A stretch of 26,043 nt of DNA, from the NCBI GenBank assembly GCA_937907215.1, contig CALESG010000089.1:1-26043 (forward strand). The letters are read 5' to 3'. Positions 1 to 7,281 of the stretch are shown here, piece by piece. Positions within the stretch are counted from its first letter, which is position 1; every line of letters starts with the position of its first letter. Source of the DNA: an uncultured Ruminococcus sp. GTDB lineage: Bacteria; Bacillota; Clostridia; Oscillospirales; Ruminococcaceae. The translations under genes and the position numbers were made by a program. Below the pieces are notes generated by a model, which saw nothing but the letters and a program-made list of their open reading frames with translations, was not told where the DNA came from and ran no database searches.

Positions 1-540
1 CATGCGTCTTGCGTGTCTGTCGTATACATAATGATACTGATTATCACGAGTTTCATTTATTGCATTGGCGATCATGATAGCAGTTCCGCTTGGTGCATCG
101 ATCTTTTGATTGTGATGTTTCTCAACAACTTCAATATCAAACTGGTCACCCAGAACAGTTACAGCTGTTTTTGCAAGCTGTACCAAAAGGTTTATACCCA
201 GTGACATATTAAATGTGAAGAACACAGGGATCTGCTCAGACGCAGCCTTTATCTTTGTTATCTGCTCATCACTGTAACCTGTAGTTGCAAGCACAAGAGC
301 TACATTGTGAGTAAGTCCGTATTCAAGAAGTGAATCCAAAGAAGATGGATTTGAAAAATCAATTATTACATCAGGCTGTTCTGCAAGCATTGCAGGAGTT
401 TCTACAATAGGGAAGTCGCTGTAAACCTTTGTATATGAATCGATGCCGGCAATTACCTTGCAGTCATCACGTGACTCAATGCAGGAAGCAACGGTATGAC
501 CCATTTTGCCGTTAGCACCGCAAATTACAATATTTGTCAT
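1..540 (-). CDS. dapB: 4-hydroxy-tetrahydrodipicolinate reductase, C-terminus cut by window edge
   Basis: DapB reduces the dapA product with NAD(P)H in the cytoplasmic lysine/meso-diaminopimelate pathway. The 180 codons present start ATG-ACA and contain the N-terminal Rossmann motif VICGANGKMG (residues 5-14), the loop DFSNPSS, an ATTG nucleotide-binding segment, and the catalytic/substrate motif EKHHNQKIDAPSGTA (two His, then Lys). The frame is open to position 1; DapB is usually about 250 residues, so roughly 70 are missing. The start codon lies 65 bp after the dapA stop with only a weak AAAGGT Shine-Dalgarno sequence, so it is probably the last gene of an asd-dapA-dapB transcript. Identity is secure. 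Confidence 0.95.
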   Translation of the reverse strand, partial: MTNIVICGANGKMGHTVASCIESRDDCKVIAGIDSYTKVYSDFPIVETPAMLAEQPDVIIDFSNPSSLDSLLEYGLTHNVALVLATTGYSDEQITKIKAASEQIPVFFTFNMSLGINLLVQLAKTAVTVLGDQFDIEVVEKHHNQKIDAPSGTAIMIANAINETRDNQYHYVYDRHARRM

Positions 541-605
541 TATATTTTACCTTTAACCGCTGCTGCGGTATCCTTTCATTTAAACTTCTAAATTTTTTTA
601 GTAAA

Positions 606-1496
606 TTATTTAAGAAGTCCGTTTTCAGCCAGAACTTTTTTCATAGTTTCGATATGTTCATCAGTCATTTCACACAGTGGCATTCTGCATGGACCTGATG
701 GCAGACCAATAATATTCATAGCTGTCTTTACCGGAATAGGATTTACCTCAATAAAGAGTGTGTTTATAAGCTTAAGATATTCAAGCTGAAGTTTTGTTGC
801 CTCTGCAAAATTATTATCAAGGCAATATTGACACATCTGATGAGTTTCCTTAGGCAGAATATTGGAAAGTACGGAAATAACACCCTTACCGCCCAGTGAC
901 ATAATAGGAACTATCATATCATCATTACCGCTGTAGATGTCAACCAAATCACCGCATTTTGCAGCAAGCTTAGCTGTATAGCCGATATTGCCGGATGCTT
1001 CCTTTACAGCAACGATATTCTTGTGCTGACCCAATGCTTCAACAGTGGAAATATCGATTGCAACACCTGTTCTGCTTGGAATATTGTAAAGTATCATAGG
1101 GATATTTACATTATCAGCGATCTGCTTATAGTGCTGATAAAGACCCTTTTGAGTGCATTTATTATAATAAGGTGTTACAACAAGAAGACCGTCAGCACCC
1201 AATTCCTGAGCTTCTTTTGAAAGCTCTATAGCATACTTTGTGTCGTTGCTTCCTGTACCTGCTATTACCGGTATGCGGTTAGCAGTATGCTCAACTGCAC
1301 AGCGTATAGCTGCACGATGCTCATCATCATCAAGTGTAGAAGATTCGCCTGTTGTACCGCAAATGATAATTGCGTCTGTACCGCCGTCTATCTGAAAATC
1401 AATAAGCTTTTTCAGTCCGTCAAAGTCAACTGCTCCGTCTGGAAGCATAGGAGTTACGATAGCAACTCCGGCTCCGGTGAAAATTGTATTTTTCAT
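606..1496 (-). CDS. dapA: 4-hydroxy-tetrahydrodipicolinate synthase
   Basis: DapA condenses pyruvate with aspartate semialdehyde, the first committed step to lysine and diaminopimelate. The 296-aa length is normal for this class I aldolase. GTTGESSTL (residues 47-55) supplies the substrate-binding Thr pair, Tyr137 sits in YNIPSRTG, and Lys165 in AVKEASGN is the Schiff-base lysine. The ATG follows a strong AAGGAGG at 8 bp. The gene lies 68 bp downstream of asd on the same strand, and its substrate is the Asd product, which fits co-transcription under the lysine riboswitch upstream of asd. Confidence 0.97.
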   Translation of the reverse strand: MKNTIFTGAGVAIVTPMLPDGAVDFDGLKKLIDFQIDGGTDAIIICGTTGESSTLDDDEHRAAIRCAVEHTANRIPVIAGTGSNDTKYAIELSKEAQELGADGLLVVTPYYNKCTQKGLYQHYKQIADNVNIPMILYNIPSRTGVAIDISTVEALGQHKNIVAVKEASGNIGYTAKLAAKCGDLVDIYSGNDDMIVPIMSLGGKGVISVLSNILPKETHQMCQYCLDNNFAEATKLQLEYLKLINTLFIEVNPIPVKTAMNIIGLPSGPCRMPLCEMTDEHIETMKKVLAENGLLK

Positions 1497-1564
1497 TACA
1501 AATACCTCCTTGTCAAAATCGTTTAAATTTAAAATTTTAATATAAAGCTTTAATTTTTACGCTT

Positions 1565-2650
1565 TTAATTCTTATCAAAATAACCCTTTGCAGCCAGAAG
1601 TTCTGCTAAAAGAACTGCACCGCCTGCTGCACCTCTGAGTGTGTTATGGGAAAGACATACAAACTTGTAATCAAACAGTGTGTCTTCACGGAGTCTGCCG
1701 ATAGATACAGCCATACCGCCTTCCAACATACGATCAAGCTTAGCCTGAGGACGATTATCTTCTTCAAAATAATTCAGGAACTGCTTTGGTGCACTTGGCA
1801 GATCAAGCTCCTGAGGAACGCCCTTGAATTCAGACCAGATTTCGAGCATTTCTTCCTTAGAAGGTTTATTTTCAAAGTTTACAAATACAGCTGCTGTATG
1901 ACCGTCTGATACTGGTACACGCAGGCACTGTGTTGTAATAAGAGGACTTTGAGCCTTTACGATTTTACCGTCCTCAATAGTACCCCATACTTTTAATGGT
2001 TCTTGTTCAGACTTTTCTTCTTCTCCGCCAATGAATGGGATAACATTGTCGATCATATCAGGCCATGTTTCAAATGTTTTACCTGCGCCGGAAATTGCTT
2101 GATAGGTACAAGCAAGTACATTCTTTATGCCAAATTTTCTAAGCGGTGAAAGTGCTGGAACATAGCTCTGGATAGAGCAGTTTGACTTAACAGCGATAAA
2201 GCCTCTCTTTGTGCCAAGACGTTTTCTCTGGCTTTCGATAATTTCAATATGCTCTGGATTTACTTCCGGTACTACCATAGGAACATCGTCAGTAAATCTG
2301 TGTGCTGAATTGTTCGATACAACTGGACATTCAGCCTTTGCATATGCTTCTTCAAGAGCCTTTATGTCTTCCTTCTTCATGTCAACAGCACAGAATACGA
2401 AATCAACCATACCGGCAATTTTTTCAATATCAGCCTGTGCATCCATGATTATCATGTTTTCCATAGATTCAGGCATAGGAACTGTCATTGCCCAACGATT
2501 GCCTACTGCCTCTTTATAAGTTTTGCCTGCACTTCTTGGAGAGGCAGCCAAAACCTTTACATCAAACCACGGATGGTCAGCAAGGAGCGTTGCGAAACGC
2601 TGTCCAACCATACCTGTTGCACCAATAATACCCACATGAAACTGTTTCAT
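1565..2650 (-). CDS. asd: Aspartate-semialdehyde dehydrogenase (archaeal/fungal-type clade)
   Basis: Asd reduces aspartyl-4-phosphate to aspartate semialdehyde using NADPH. The N-terminal GIIGATGMVGQRF (residues 8-20) is the NADP-binding loop. Cys158 in SNCS is the catalytic nucleophile; Arg244 and His251 (RVPVSDGH) are the substrate-binding Arg and the acid/base His. Length (361 aa) and the style of these motifs fit the clade otherwise known from archaea and fungi, which is also frequent in Clostridia; this clade assignment is from memory of the family. GGAGGAATT precedes the ATG. It is the first gene after the lysine riboswitch and terminator at 2683-2913, so lysine should lower its expression. 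Confidence 0.95.
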   Translation of the reverse strand: MKQFHVGIIGATGMVGQRFATLLADHPWFDVKVLAASPRSAGKTYKEAVGNRWAMTVPMPESMENMIIMDAQADIEKIAGMVDFVFCAVDMKKEDIKALEEAYAKAECPVVSNNSAHRFTDDVPMVVPEVNPEHIEIIESQRKRLGTKRGFIAVKSNCSIQSYVPALSPLRKFGIKNVLACTYQAISGAGKTFETWPDMIDNVIPFIGGEEEKSEQEPLKVWGTIEDGKIVKAQSPLITTQCLRVPVSDGHTAAVFVNFENKPSKEEMLEIWSEFKGVPQELDLPSAPKQFLNYFEEDNRPQAKLDRMLEGGMAVSIGRLREDTLFDYKFVCLSHNTLRGAAGGAVLLAELLAAKGYFDKN

Positions 2651-2682
2651 TTTGTAATTCCTCCAAAAATCTAAAAAATATG

Positions 2683-2705
2683 AAAAAACCGGTTGAAAAC
2701 CGGCT
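2683..2705 (-). terminator. Rho-independent terminator of the lysine riboswitch
   Basis: Read on the minus strand, AGCCGGTT-TTC-AACCGGTT forms an 8-bp stem with a 3-nt loop and runs directly into a T-tract. It lies between the aptamer and the asd ribosome binding site. The foot (GCAGC) can pair with GCUGU in the 3' strand of aptamer helix P1, so formation of P1 with lysine would free the terminator. That switching scheme is inferred from the known L-box mechanism. Confidence 0.85.
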
Positions 2706-2721
2706 GCTCATACGATATAAT
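2693..2721 (+). promoter_or_regulatory. Candidate plus-strand promoter for queA-tgt
   Basis: The plus strand reads TTGAAA, 17 bp, TATAAT. The -35 overlaps the riboswitch terminator stem. A transcript starting near 2728 would be antisense to the whole lysine riboswitch before reaching queA. A second TATAAT (2936-2941) closer to queA has only a poor -35 (TTAGAA, 18-bp spacer), so which one drives queA is open. Confidence 0.5.
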
Positions 2722-2748
2722 AGAATAAGTGCCATACACGATGTGTAT

Positions 2749-2913
2749 GGGACAGCACTCCATCATAACGATGACAGTCAGAGTCCTATTCGGAACTCTG
2801 CCCAGATACAGCCCGACCAAAGCTATATCTTCGGCACTACAGCCTTTCATGCCTGCATAGAGCGGATTGGTCATCCTGTCAGACAATACTAATCGGAAGT
2901 GCACCTCTGCCTT
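2749..2913 (-). promoter_or_regulatory. Lysine riboswitch (L-box) controlling asd-dapA-dapB
   Basis: The minus strand between promoter and asd carries L-box core pieces in order: AGAGGTGCA after the P1 5' strand GGCAG, then AGTA, GCATGAAAGGC, GTGCCGAAG, GGTCGGGCTGTATCTGGGCAGAGT, ACTGTCA and TGGAGTGCTGTC, which closes P1 (GGCAG/CTGTC). This matches my memory of the B. subtilis lysC leader. A small perfect hairpin (CCATACAC-ATC-GTGTATGG, 2732-2750) follows, then the terminator. The genes downstream are lysine-biosynthetic, which supports the call. A covariance-model search with the Rfam Lysine family would settle it. Confidence 0.9.
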
Positions 2914-2936
2914 AGAACTGCTACGTTCTTATTCCT

Positions 2937-2965
2937 ATAATATCATTTTTGCGGTTCTATGTCAA
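2937..2965 (-). promoter_or_regulatory. Sigma-A-type promoter of the asd-dapA-dapB operon
   Basis: The minus strand reads TTGACA, 17 bp, TATTAT. The predicted start at about 2930 leaves a short 5' end and then the riboswitch aptamer. Confidence 0.85.
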
Positions 2966-2996
2966 TAGAATTTTAAAAAAAACAGGAGATTTTAAT

Positions 2997-4025
2997 ATGA
3001 AAAAGTCAGATTTTTACTACGACCTGCCAGAAAGCTATATTGCCCAGACTCCAACAGAGCCGAGAGATCATTCAAGACTTATGGAAATCGATAGAAAGAC
3101 AGGCAATATTACCCATGGTCATTTTTATAATTTATGCGATATTCTGAAAAAAGGTGATTTGCTTGTAATGAATGACTCACGTGTTTTGCCTGCACGTCTT
3201 TATGGCAAAAAGGAAGAAACAGGTTCATTTATAGAATTTTTGCTTCTTGAGCAAAAGGGTGATAAGATTTGGGAAATAATATGCCGACCTGGTAAAAAGG
3301 CAAAAGTTGGTGCAAAATTCAGCTTTGGCGATGGACTTTTGAAAGCGGAGGTCATAGAAGTAAAAGATGATGGCAACCGTGTTGTGCAATTTACTTGTGA
3401 CGGCAACTTTTATACTGTCCTTGATGAAATAGGTCAGATGCCTCTGCCGCCTTATATTACTGCAAAGCTTGAAGATAAAGAAAGATACCAGACAGTATAT
3501 TCACGTGAAATAGGTTCTGCTGCCGCACCTACTGCCGGACTTCATTTTACAAAAGAAATGCTTAAAAAGCTGGAGGAAAAAGGTGTTGACCTTGCATATG
3601 TTACACTTCATGTAGGACTTGGAACATTCCGTCCGGTAAAAGAAGACGATGTTTTAAAACATAAGATGCACAGTGAACATTATATGCTTCCGGAAGAAAC
3701 AGCTGAAAAAATAAGACAGACCAAGAAAAACGGCGGACGTGTTATTGCAGTGGGTACTACTTCTTGCAGAACGCTTGAAGCTATAGCTACATCTCACAAT
3801 GGTGAGATAGTAGCAGATGATGGAAATACTGATATTTTCATTTATCCGGGATATGAATTTAAAGTTCTTGACGGACTTATAACAAATTTTCATTTGCCTG
3901 AAAGTACGCTTATTATGCTTGTATCTGCATTTCTTGGTTATGATAAGACTATGAATGCTTATAAAGTTGCTGTTGAAGAAAAATATAGATTTTTCAGCTT
4001 TGGCGATGCAATGTGTATTTTATAA
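2997..4025 (+). CDS. queA: S-adenosylmethionine:tRNA ribosyltransferase-isomerase (queuosine)
   Basis: QueA transfers and isomerises the ribosyl part of SAM onto 7-aminomethyl-7-deazaguanine at tRNA position 34, giving epoxyqueuosine. The N-terminus SDFYYDLPESYIAQTP, then RDHSRLM, MNDSRVLPARLYG, the central YQTVYSREIGSAAAPTAGLHFT, and the C-terminal TTSCRTLEA, NFHLPESTLIMLVSAFLG are the family hallmarks. I start at ATG 2997 because AGGAG is 8 bp upstream; a longer frame from TTG 2949 has no such site. This gives 342 aa, the normal length. tgt follows 19 bp downstream in the same pathway. Confidence 0.97.
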   Translation: MKKSDFYYDLPESYIAQTPTEPRDHSRLMEIDRKTGNITHGHFYNLCDILKKGDLLVMNDSRVLPARLYGKKEETGSFIEFLLLEQKGDKIWEIICRPGKKAKVGAKFSFGDGLLKAEVIEVKDDGNRVVQFTCDGNFYTVLDEIGQMPLPPYITAKLEDKERYQTVYSREIGSAAAPTAGLHFTKEMLKKLEEKGVDLAYVTLHVGLGTFRPVKEDDVLKHKMHSEHYMLPEETAEKIRQTKKNGGRVIAVGTTSCRTLEAIATSHNGEIVADDGNTDIFIYPGYEFKVLDGLITNFHLPESTLIMLVSAFLGYDKTMNAYKVAVEEKYRFFSFGDAMCIL

Positions 4026-4044
4026 TATGGAGGAATTTTGATCA

Positions 4045-5175
4045 ATGTTTAATTTGATAAAAAAAGACCGAAACGCAAGAAGAGGTGTATTTGAAACTAT
4101 ACATGGTAAAATTCAGTCACCATTCTTTATGAATGTAGGAACTGCTGCTGCAATAAAAGGCGGCATATCATCTATCGACCTTGAAGGACTGAAATGTCAA
4201 GTGGAGCTTTGCAATACATATCATCTTCACTTAAGACCGGGTGATAAACTTGTTCGCACTATGGGTGGACTCCACAAATTCATGAACTGGAAAAAGCCGA
4301 TCCTTACAGACAGCGGTGGATTTCAGGTTTTCTCTCTCTCTAAGCTTAGACGCATTAAAGAAGAAGGTGTATATTTCCAGTCACATATAGACGGTGCAAA
4401 AATATTCATGGGACCTGAAGAAAGTATGCAGATACAGTCAAATCTTGCTTCTACTATTGCAATGGCATTTGATGAGTGTGTGGAAAATCCATCTCCATTT
4501 AAATATGTAAAAGATTCATGTGCAAGAACTACACGCTGGCTTGAACGTTGTCATAAAGAAATGGACAGACTAAATTCACAAGAGGGAACTATCAATCCTA
4601 ATCAGATGCTGTTTGGCATAAATCAAGGCGGTACATTTGATGAGCTGAGAGTTTCGCACATGAAAGAAATAGCACAGTTCGGACTTGATGGCTACGCTAT
4701 AGGCGGTCTGGCTGTAGGTGAGCCTGCTGAAGTCATGTATCACATCATTGAAGAGGTTGAGCCTTTTATGCCAAAGGACAAGCCACGTTATCTTATGGGA
4801 GTCGGTACTCCGCAGAATATCATTGAGGCAGTATACAGAGGCGTTGATATGTTTGACTGCGTAATGCCCAGCCGTAATGCACGTCACGGCACTGTTTTCA
4901 CATGGGACGGTATCGTTCACATTACAAATGAAAAGTATAAAACAGATCCGCTGCCGCTTGACCCAAAATGCGACTGTCCAACTTGCAGGAATTTCTCCCG
5001 TGCATATGTTCGCCATCTTTTCAAGGCAAATGAACAGCTTGCAGGCAGGCTTGCCGTTCAGCACAATCTTTATTTTTATAATACCCTTATGGAAAAAATT
5101 CGTGATGCTATTGATGAAGATAGATTTTCGGCTTTCAGAGATGAGTATTCTGTGAAGCTTGGTACGAGGATATAA
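4045..5175 (+). CDS. tgt: tRNA-guanine transglycosylase
   Basis: Tgt exchanges G34 of GUN-anticodon tRNAs for preQ1, the step before QueA. The 376-aa TIM-barrel protein has the general-base Asp89 in TDSGGFQVFS, GINQGG and GGLAVGE in the pocket, the nucleophile Asp271 in FDCVMPSRNARHG, and zinc ligands Cys309, Cys311, Cys314 and His340. All expected catalytic and metal residues are present. GGAGG lies 11-12 bp before the ATG. With queA it forms a two-gene queuosine unit. No convincing hairpin terminator follows; an inverted-repeat family copy begins 3 bp after the stop. Confidence 0.97.
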   Translation: MFNLIKKDRNARRGVFETIHGKIQSPFFMNVGTAAAIKGGISSIDLEGLKCQVELCNTYHLHLRPGDKLVRTMGGLHKFMNWKKPILTDSGGFQVFSLSKLRRIKEEGVYFQSHIDGAKIFMGPEESMQIQSNLASTIAMAFDECVENPSPFKYVKDSCARTTRWLERCHKEMDRLNSQEGTINPNQMLFGINQGGTFDELRVSHMKEIAQFGLDGYAIGGLAVGEPAEVMYHIIEEVEPFMPKDKPRYLMGVGTPQNIIEAVYRGVDMFDCVMPSRNARHGTVFTWDGIVHITNEKYKTDPLPLDPKCDCPTCRNFSRAYVRHLFKANEQLAGRLAVQHNLYFYNTLMEKIRDAIDEDRFSAFRDEYSVKLGTRI

Positions 5176-5177
5176 TT

Positions 5178-5253
5178 AGAATCTGTATTCATAGGATAAT
5201 TCGTATATCTTGTTGGCAAGTTTTGCATATGCCTGCGTTGAAAAAGGACAGTA
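5178..5253. repeat. Degenerate copy A of the AGAACTTGTGTTCATAGGA repeat family
   Basis: It begins AGAATCTGTATTCATAGGAT and keeps, in the same order as copies B and C, the blocks TTGGCAAGTTTTG, GCCTGCGTTGAAAAA and CAGTAT. The other end of the palindrome is not recognisable. It starts 3 bp after the tgt stop. The boundary on the right is approximate. Confidence 0.65.
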
Positions 5254-5354
5254 TGCTCAAACATCCACACATCTTCCCTATAAATACAGGTTATTATATC
5301 TGGTTATATGCTCAATAAGCACGTATTTCTCATTAAAAGCATAAACTGTAAAGA

Positions 5355-5380
5355 ACAGGCATAATCGCCTGTACCAACAG
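5355..5380 (+). other. Two mutually exclusive short hairpins before the amidase gene
   Basis: Segment ACAGGC (5355-5360) can pair with GCCTGT (5367-5372), and the same GCCTGT can pair with ACAGG (5376-5380). The ribosome binding site GAGG follows at 5386. There is no T-run, so this is not a terminator. Stems are only 5-6 bp and may be chance. Confidence 0.25.
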
Positions 5381-5401
5381 GAAAAGAGGCTTTTAGGAAA
5401 A

Positions 5402-6139
5402 ATGCCAAGCGTATTTTTAAGTCCGTCCACTCAGGAATGGAATCCTTATGTAAACGGCGGTAATGAAGAGTTTTATATGAATCAAGTTGCTGACCGCATG
5501 GAACCTTATCTCCGTGCAAGCGGCATTGAATACAGAAGAAATGACCCGTCACGTGGTGCAGTCGGAGCTATTGCTGACTCAAATGCAGGTAACTTTGATG
5601 TTCATTTAGCACTTCACAGCAATGCTGCTCCAGAGTCGCTTTCAGGCAAGCTGCGTGGAATAGATATTTATTATTCTCCGCTTAGCAAGTCGAGTGAAAC
5701 ACTTGCAACTATCATTGCAAATAATTTCAAGATGATATACCCTTTGCCTGATAAGACTTCAGCAAAGCCGACTACTTCTTTGGGAGAAGTCACTCAAACT
5801 AAAGCAGTTGCTGTTTTATGTGAGATAGGTTATCATGATAATATTCAAGATGCTCAATGGATAAGAGAGAATCTTACTCCTATTGCAATAAATCTTGTTG
5901 AGTCACTTTGTGATTGTTTTGGAATACCGTTTATAAATGCAGGTCCTGTAAAAATGGGTACCGTTACAGCAGGAGGAAGCAATCTGAATATCAGAGAATT
6001 TCCATCTGTAAACAGTCGTGTCATCGGTACAATACCTGATGGTTCTAATGTTATAGTTTATGGTAAAACTGATGGCTGGTATGTTATATTTTATCAGGGT
6101 GTTACAGGATATGTAAGCGATAAATTTTTGAGTGTATAA
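5402..6139 (+). CDS. N-acetylmuramoyl-L-alanine amidase (Amidase_3-like) with C-terminal SH3 domain
   Basis: Residues 1-178 form an Amidase_3-type domain expected to cut the lactyl-peptide bond of peptidoglycan; residues 188-245 are a bacterial SH3 domain (LNIREFPSVNSRVIGTIPDG, GWYVIFYQGVTGYVSDKFL) for wall binding. Visible active-site elements are Glu22/Glu23 in GGNEEFYMN, His72 in HLALHSNA and Glu141 in LCEIGYHDN. The first zinc His found near the N-terminus of the classical family is not there; the segment reads LSPSTQEWNPY, which I recall from a clostridial subfamily. There is no signal peptide, so export is unclear (lysis-dependent, forespore or non-classical). Start ATG 5402 has GAGG 12 bp upstream. 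The gene ends in a bidirectional terminator shared with the phosphoesterase. Confidence 0.8.
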   Translation: MPSVFLSPSTQEWNPYVNGGNEEFYMNQVADRMEPYLRASGIEYRRNDPSRGAVGAIADSNAGNFDVHLALHSNAAPESLSGKLRGIDIYYSPLSKSSETLATIIANNFKMIYPLPDKTSAKPTTSLGEVTQTKAVAVLCEIGYHDNIQDAQWIRENLTPIAINLVESLCDCFGIPFINAGPVKMGTVTAGGSNLNIREFPSVNSRVIGTIPDGSNVIVYGKTDGWYVIFYQGVTGYVSDKFLSV

Positions 6140-6181
6140 AAAACAGGGCTGATGCACTAAAAAATGCTCAGCCCTGTTTTT
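6139..6181. terminator. Bidirectional terminator between amidase and phosphoesterase genes
   Basis: A 14-bp perfect stem, AAAAACAGGGCTGA with TCAGCCCTGTTTTT, surrounds a 15-nt loop. A-runs and T-runs on both sides allow it to act for both convergent genes, whose stop codons abut it. Confidence 0.92.
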
Positions 6182-6183
6182 AA

Positions 6184-6882
6184 TTATCGTCTGAATACGC
6201 CTCTTTTTTTATGTGTTTCTACCGGCAGTATTTCTTCAAATAATGCATAATATTTAAGAGGTATGAACCTGTCCATATGGCATTTTCCGAAAAACCATTT
6301 TTTGTATTCGCATTCTTTTATTATATCTTCAAAGAATGTATGTATCTCCAGACGCTGCTGCACATCTACTCCAAGACAATCCTTGAGCGAAGCAGGAGGT
6401 TCATGAGTTATGATATAGTCTACTTTTGAATCGTTTTCATGAAGCTTATATATTGCATGGCGAATTTCACGGTGAGTAGGATGTTCCTGTTTCCACCAAT
6501 TACCGGTGTCTTTTCTATATTCTATGTCTTGACTGTGACCGCCGCCGAAAGTAAAATATTTTTCACCTTCAATAGTATAAATTTCACCACGCTGTAAATG
6601 AACTATATTTGGTGCTATTTGGCGTATGATCCCGCCTTTCCATCTGTTCAAAGGATATTTTCTTTCAAGCAGGTCAAAATTTTCGTGACAGCCGTCTACA
6701 AAAGCTATTGTATATTTTTTTTGAGAAAGCTTTTTTAGTACCGCTTCTTCCTGCGGTGAACCATCCCATATAAAGCCGAAATCACCGCATATTATTAGTG
6801 TATCCTCTTCTTCAAGCTTTTTTAGAAAAGGATCATTGAATCTGTCATAATCTCCGTGTGTATCTCCTGTTACATAAACCAA
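6184..6882 (-). CDS. Calcineurin-like metallophosphoesterase with altered metal-site residues
   Basis: A cytoplasmic 232-aa protein with the metallophosphoesterase motifs in order: GDTHGD (residues 6-11), GDFGF, DGCHEN, THEPP and FGKCHMDR. The fold assignment is clear but the substrate is unknown. Two usual metal ligands differ: GNHE reads GCHE, and the final GHxH reads GKCH. This may be normal for a clostridial subfamily or may alter activity. I start at TTG 6882 because AAGGAGG sits 8 bp upstream; the ATG at 6909 would place that Shine-Dalgarno sequence inside the coding region and add nine residues before the first beta strand. A perfect palindrome GGTGATCACC (6914-6923) lies in the leader. 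It ends at the shared terminator at 6139-6181. Confidence 0.85.
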   Translation of the reverse strand: MVYVTGDTHGDYDRFNDPFLKKLEEEDTLIICGDFGFIWDGSPQEEAVLKKLSQKKYTIAFVDGCHENFDLLERKYPLNRWKGGIIRQIAPNIVHLQRGEIYTIEGEKYFTFGGGHSQDIEYRKDTGNWWKQEHPTHREIRHAIYKLHENDSKVDYIITHEPPASLKDCLGVDVQQRLEIHTFFEDIIKECEYKKWFFGKCHMDRFIPLKYYALFEEILPVETHKKRGVFRR

Positions 6883-6977
6883 ATTTTGTTCCTCCTTACT
6901 TTTGTACATCTGTGGTGATCACCTTAAATAAATTGGCAAAAGTGCTTTGAAAGCAGTATAATTTTATCTCTAAAGTT

Positions 6978-7006
6978 ATTTTATCATATTTTCAGAAAAA
7001 GGTAAA
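6978..7006 (-). promoter_or_regulatory. Candidate promoter of the metallophosphoesterase gene
   Basis: The minus strand reads TTTACC, 17 bp, TAAAAT. The predicted start near 6971 gives a leader of about 90 nt that includes the palindrome GGTGATCACC. Confidence 0.5.
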
Positions 7007-7048
7007 TATATTTTTTAAAAAAGTCTTCCCGAAATTGATTTTTTTTGA

Positions 7049-7054
7049 TATAAT
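7049..7054 (+). promoter_or_regulatory. Candidate -10 element for the carboxypeptidase-like gene
   Basis: TATAAT in an A/T-rich stretch just before repeat B; no good -35 is visible (TTCCCG at an 18-bp spacing is poor). If used, repeat B would lie inside the 5' leader. The rest of the 6910-7281 gap holds the phosphoesterase promoter and repeat B. Confidence 0.35.
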
Positions 7055-7092
7055 AATATAGAAAAGAGTCGAATTATATTTTGAGATGTATA

Positions 7093-7256
7093 AGAACTTG
7101 TTCTCATAAGGATATTGCACGCATCTTTTCGGCAAATTTTAGCGATTGCCACGTCAAAAATCCTTGCCATACGTCAGTATTCCTGCGGCTTTTTTCCTTG
7201 CATTCGCTAAAATTATGCTCGAAAATCTACGCACAAATCCTATGAGAACAAGTTCT
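7093..7256. repeat. 164-bp near-palindromic element, copy B of the AGAACTTGTGTTCATAGGA family
   Basis: The ends are inverted copies: the left begins AGAACTTGTTCTCATAAGGA and the right ends TCCTATGAGAACAAGTTCT. Inner segments also mirror each other (TTTTCGGCAAATTTTAGCGA against TTTTCGAGCATAATTTTAGCG read inverted), centred near ATACGTCAGTAT. The whole element could fold as one long imperfect hairpin. It encodes no transposase, so a MITE-like or REP-like element is the best description. No clear target duplication is seen. It ends 25 bp before the carboxypeptidase-like start codon. Short open frames inside it are artefacts. Confidence 0.85.
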
Positions 7257-7281
7257 AAATTAAAGAAAGGTTGTTGTTATA

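Noticed and set aside
2671..2904. Open frames on both strands between asd and queA
   Set aside because: The sequence is explained by the lysine riboswitch and its terminator.
4576..5064. A 162-codon minus-strand frame
   Set aside because: Antisense to well-conserved tgt sequence, no Shine-Dalgarno sequence, no recognisable domain.
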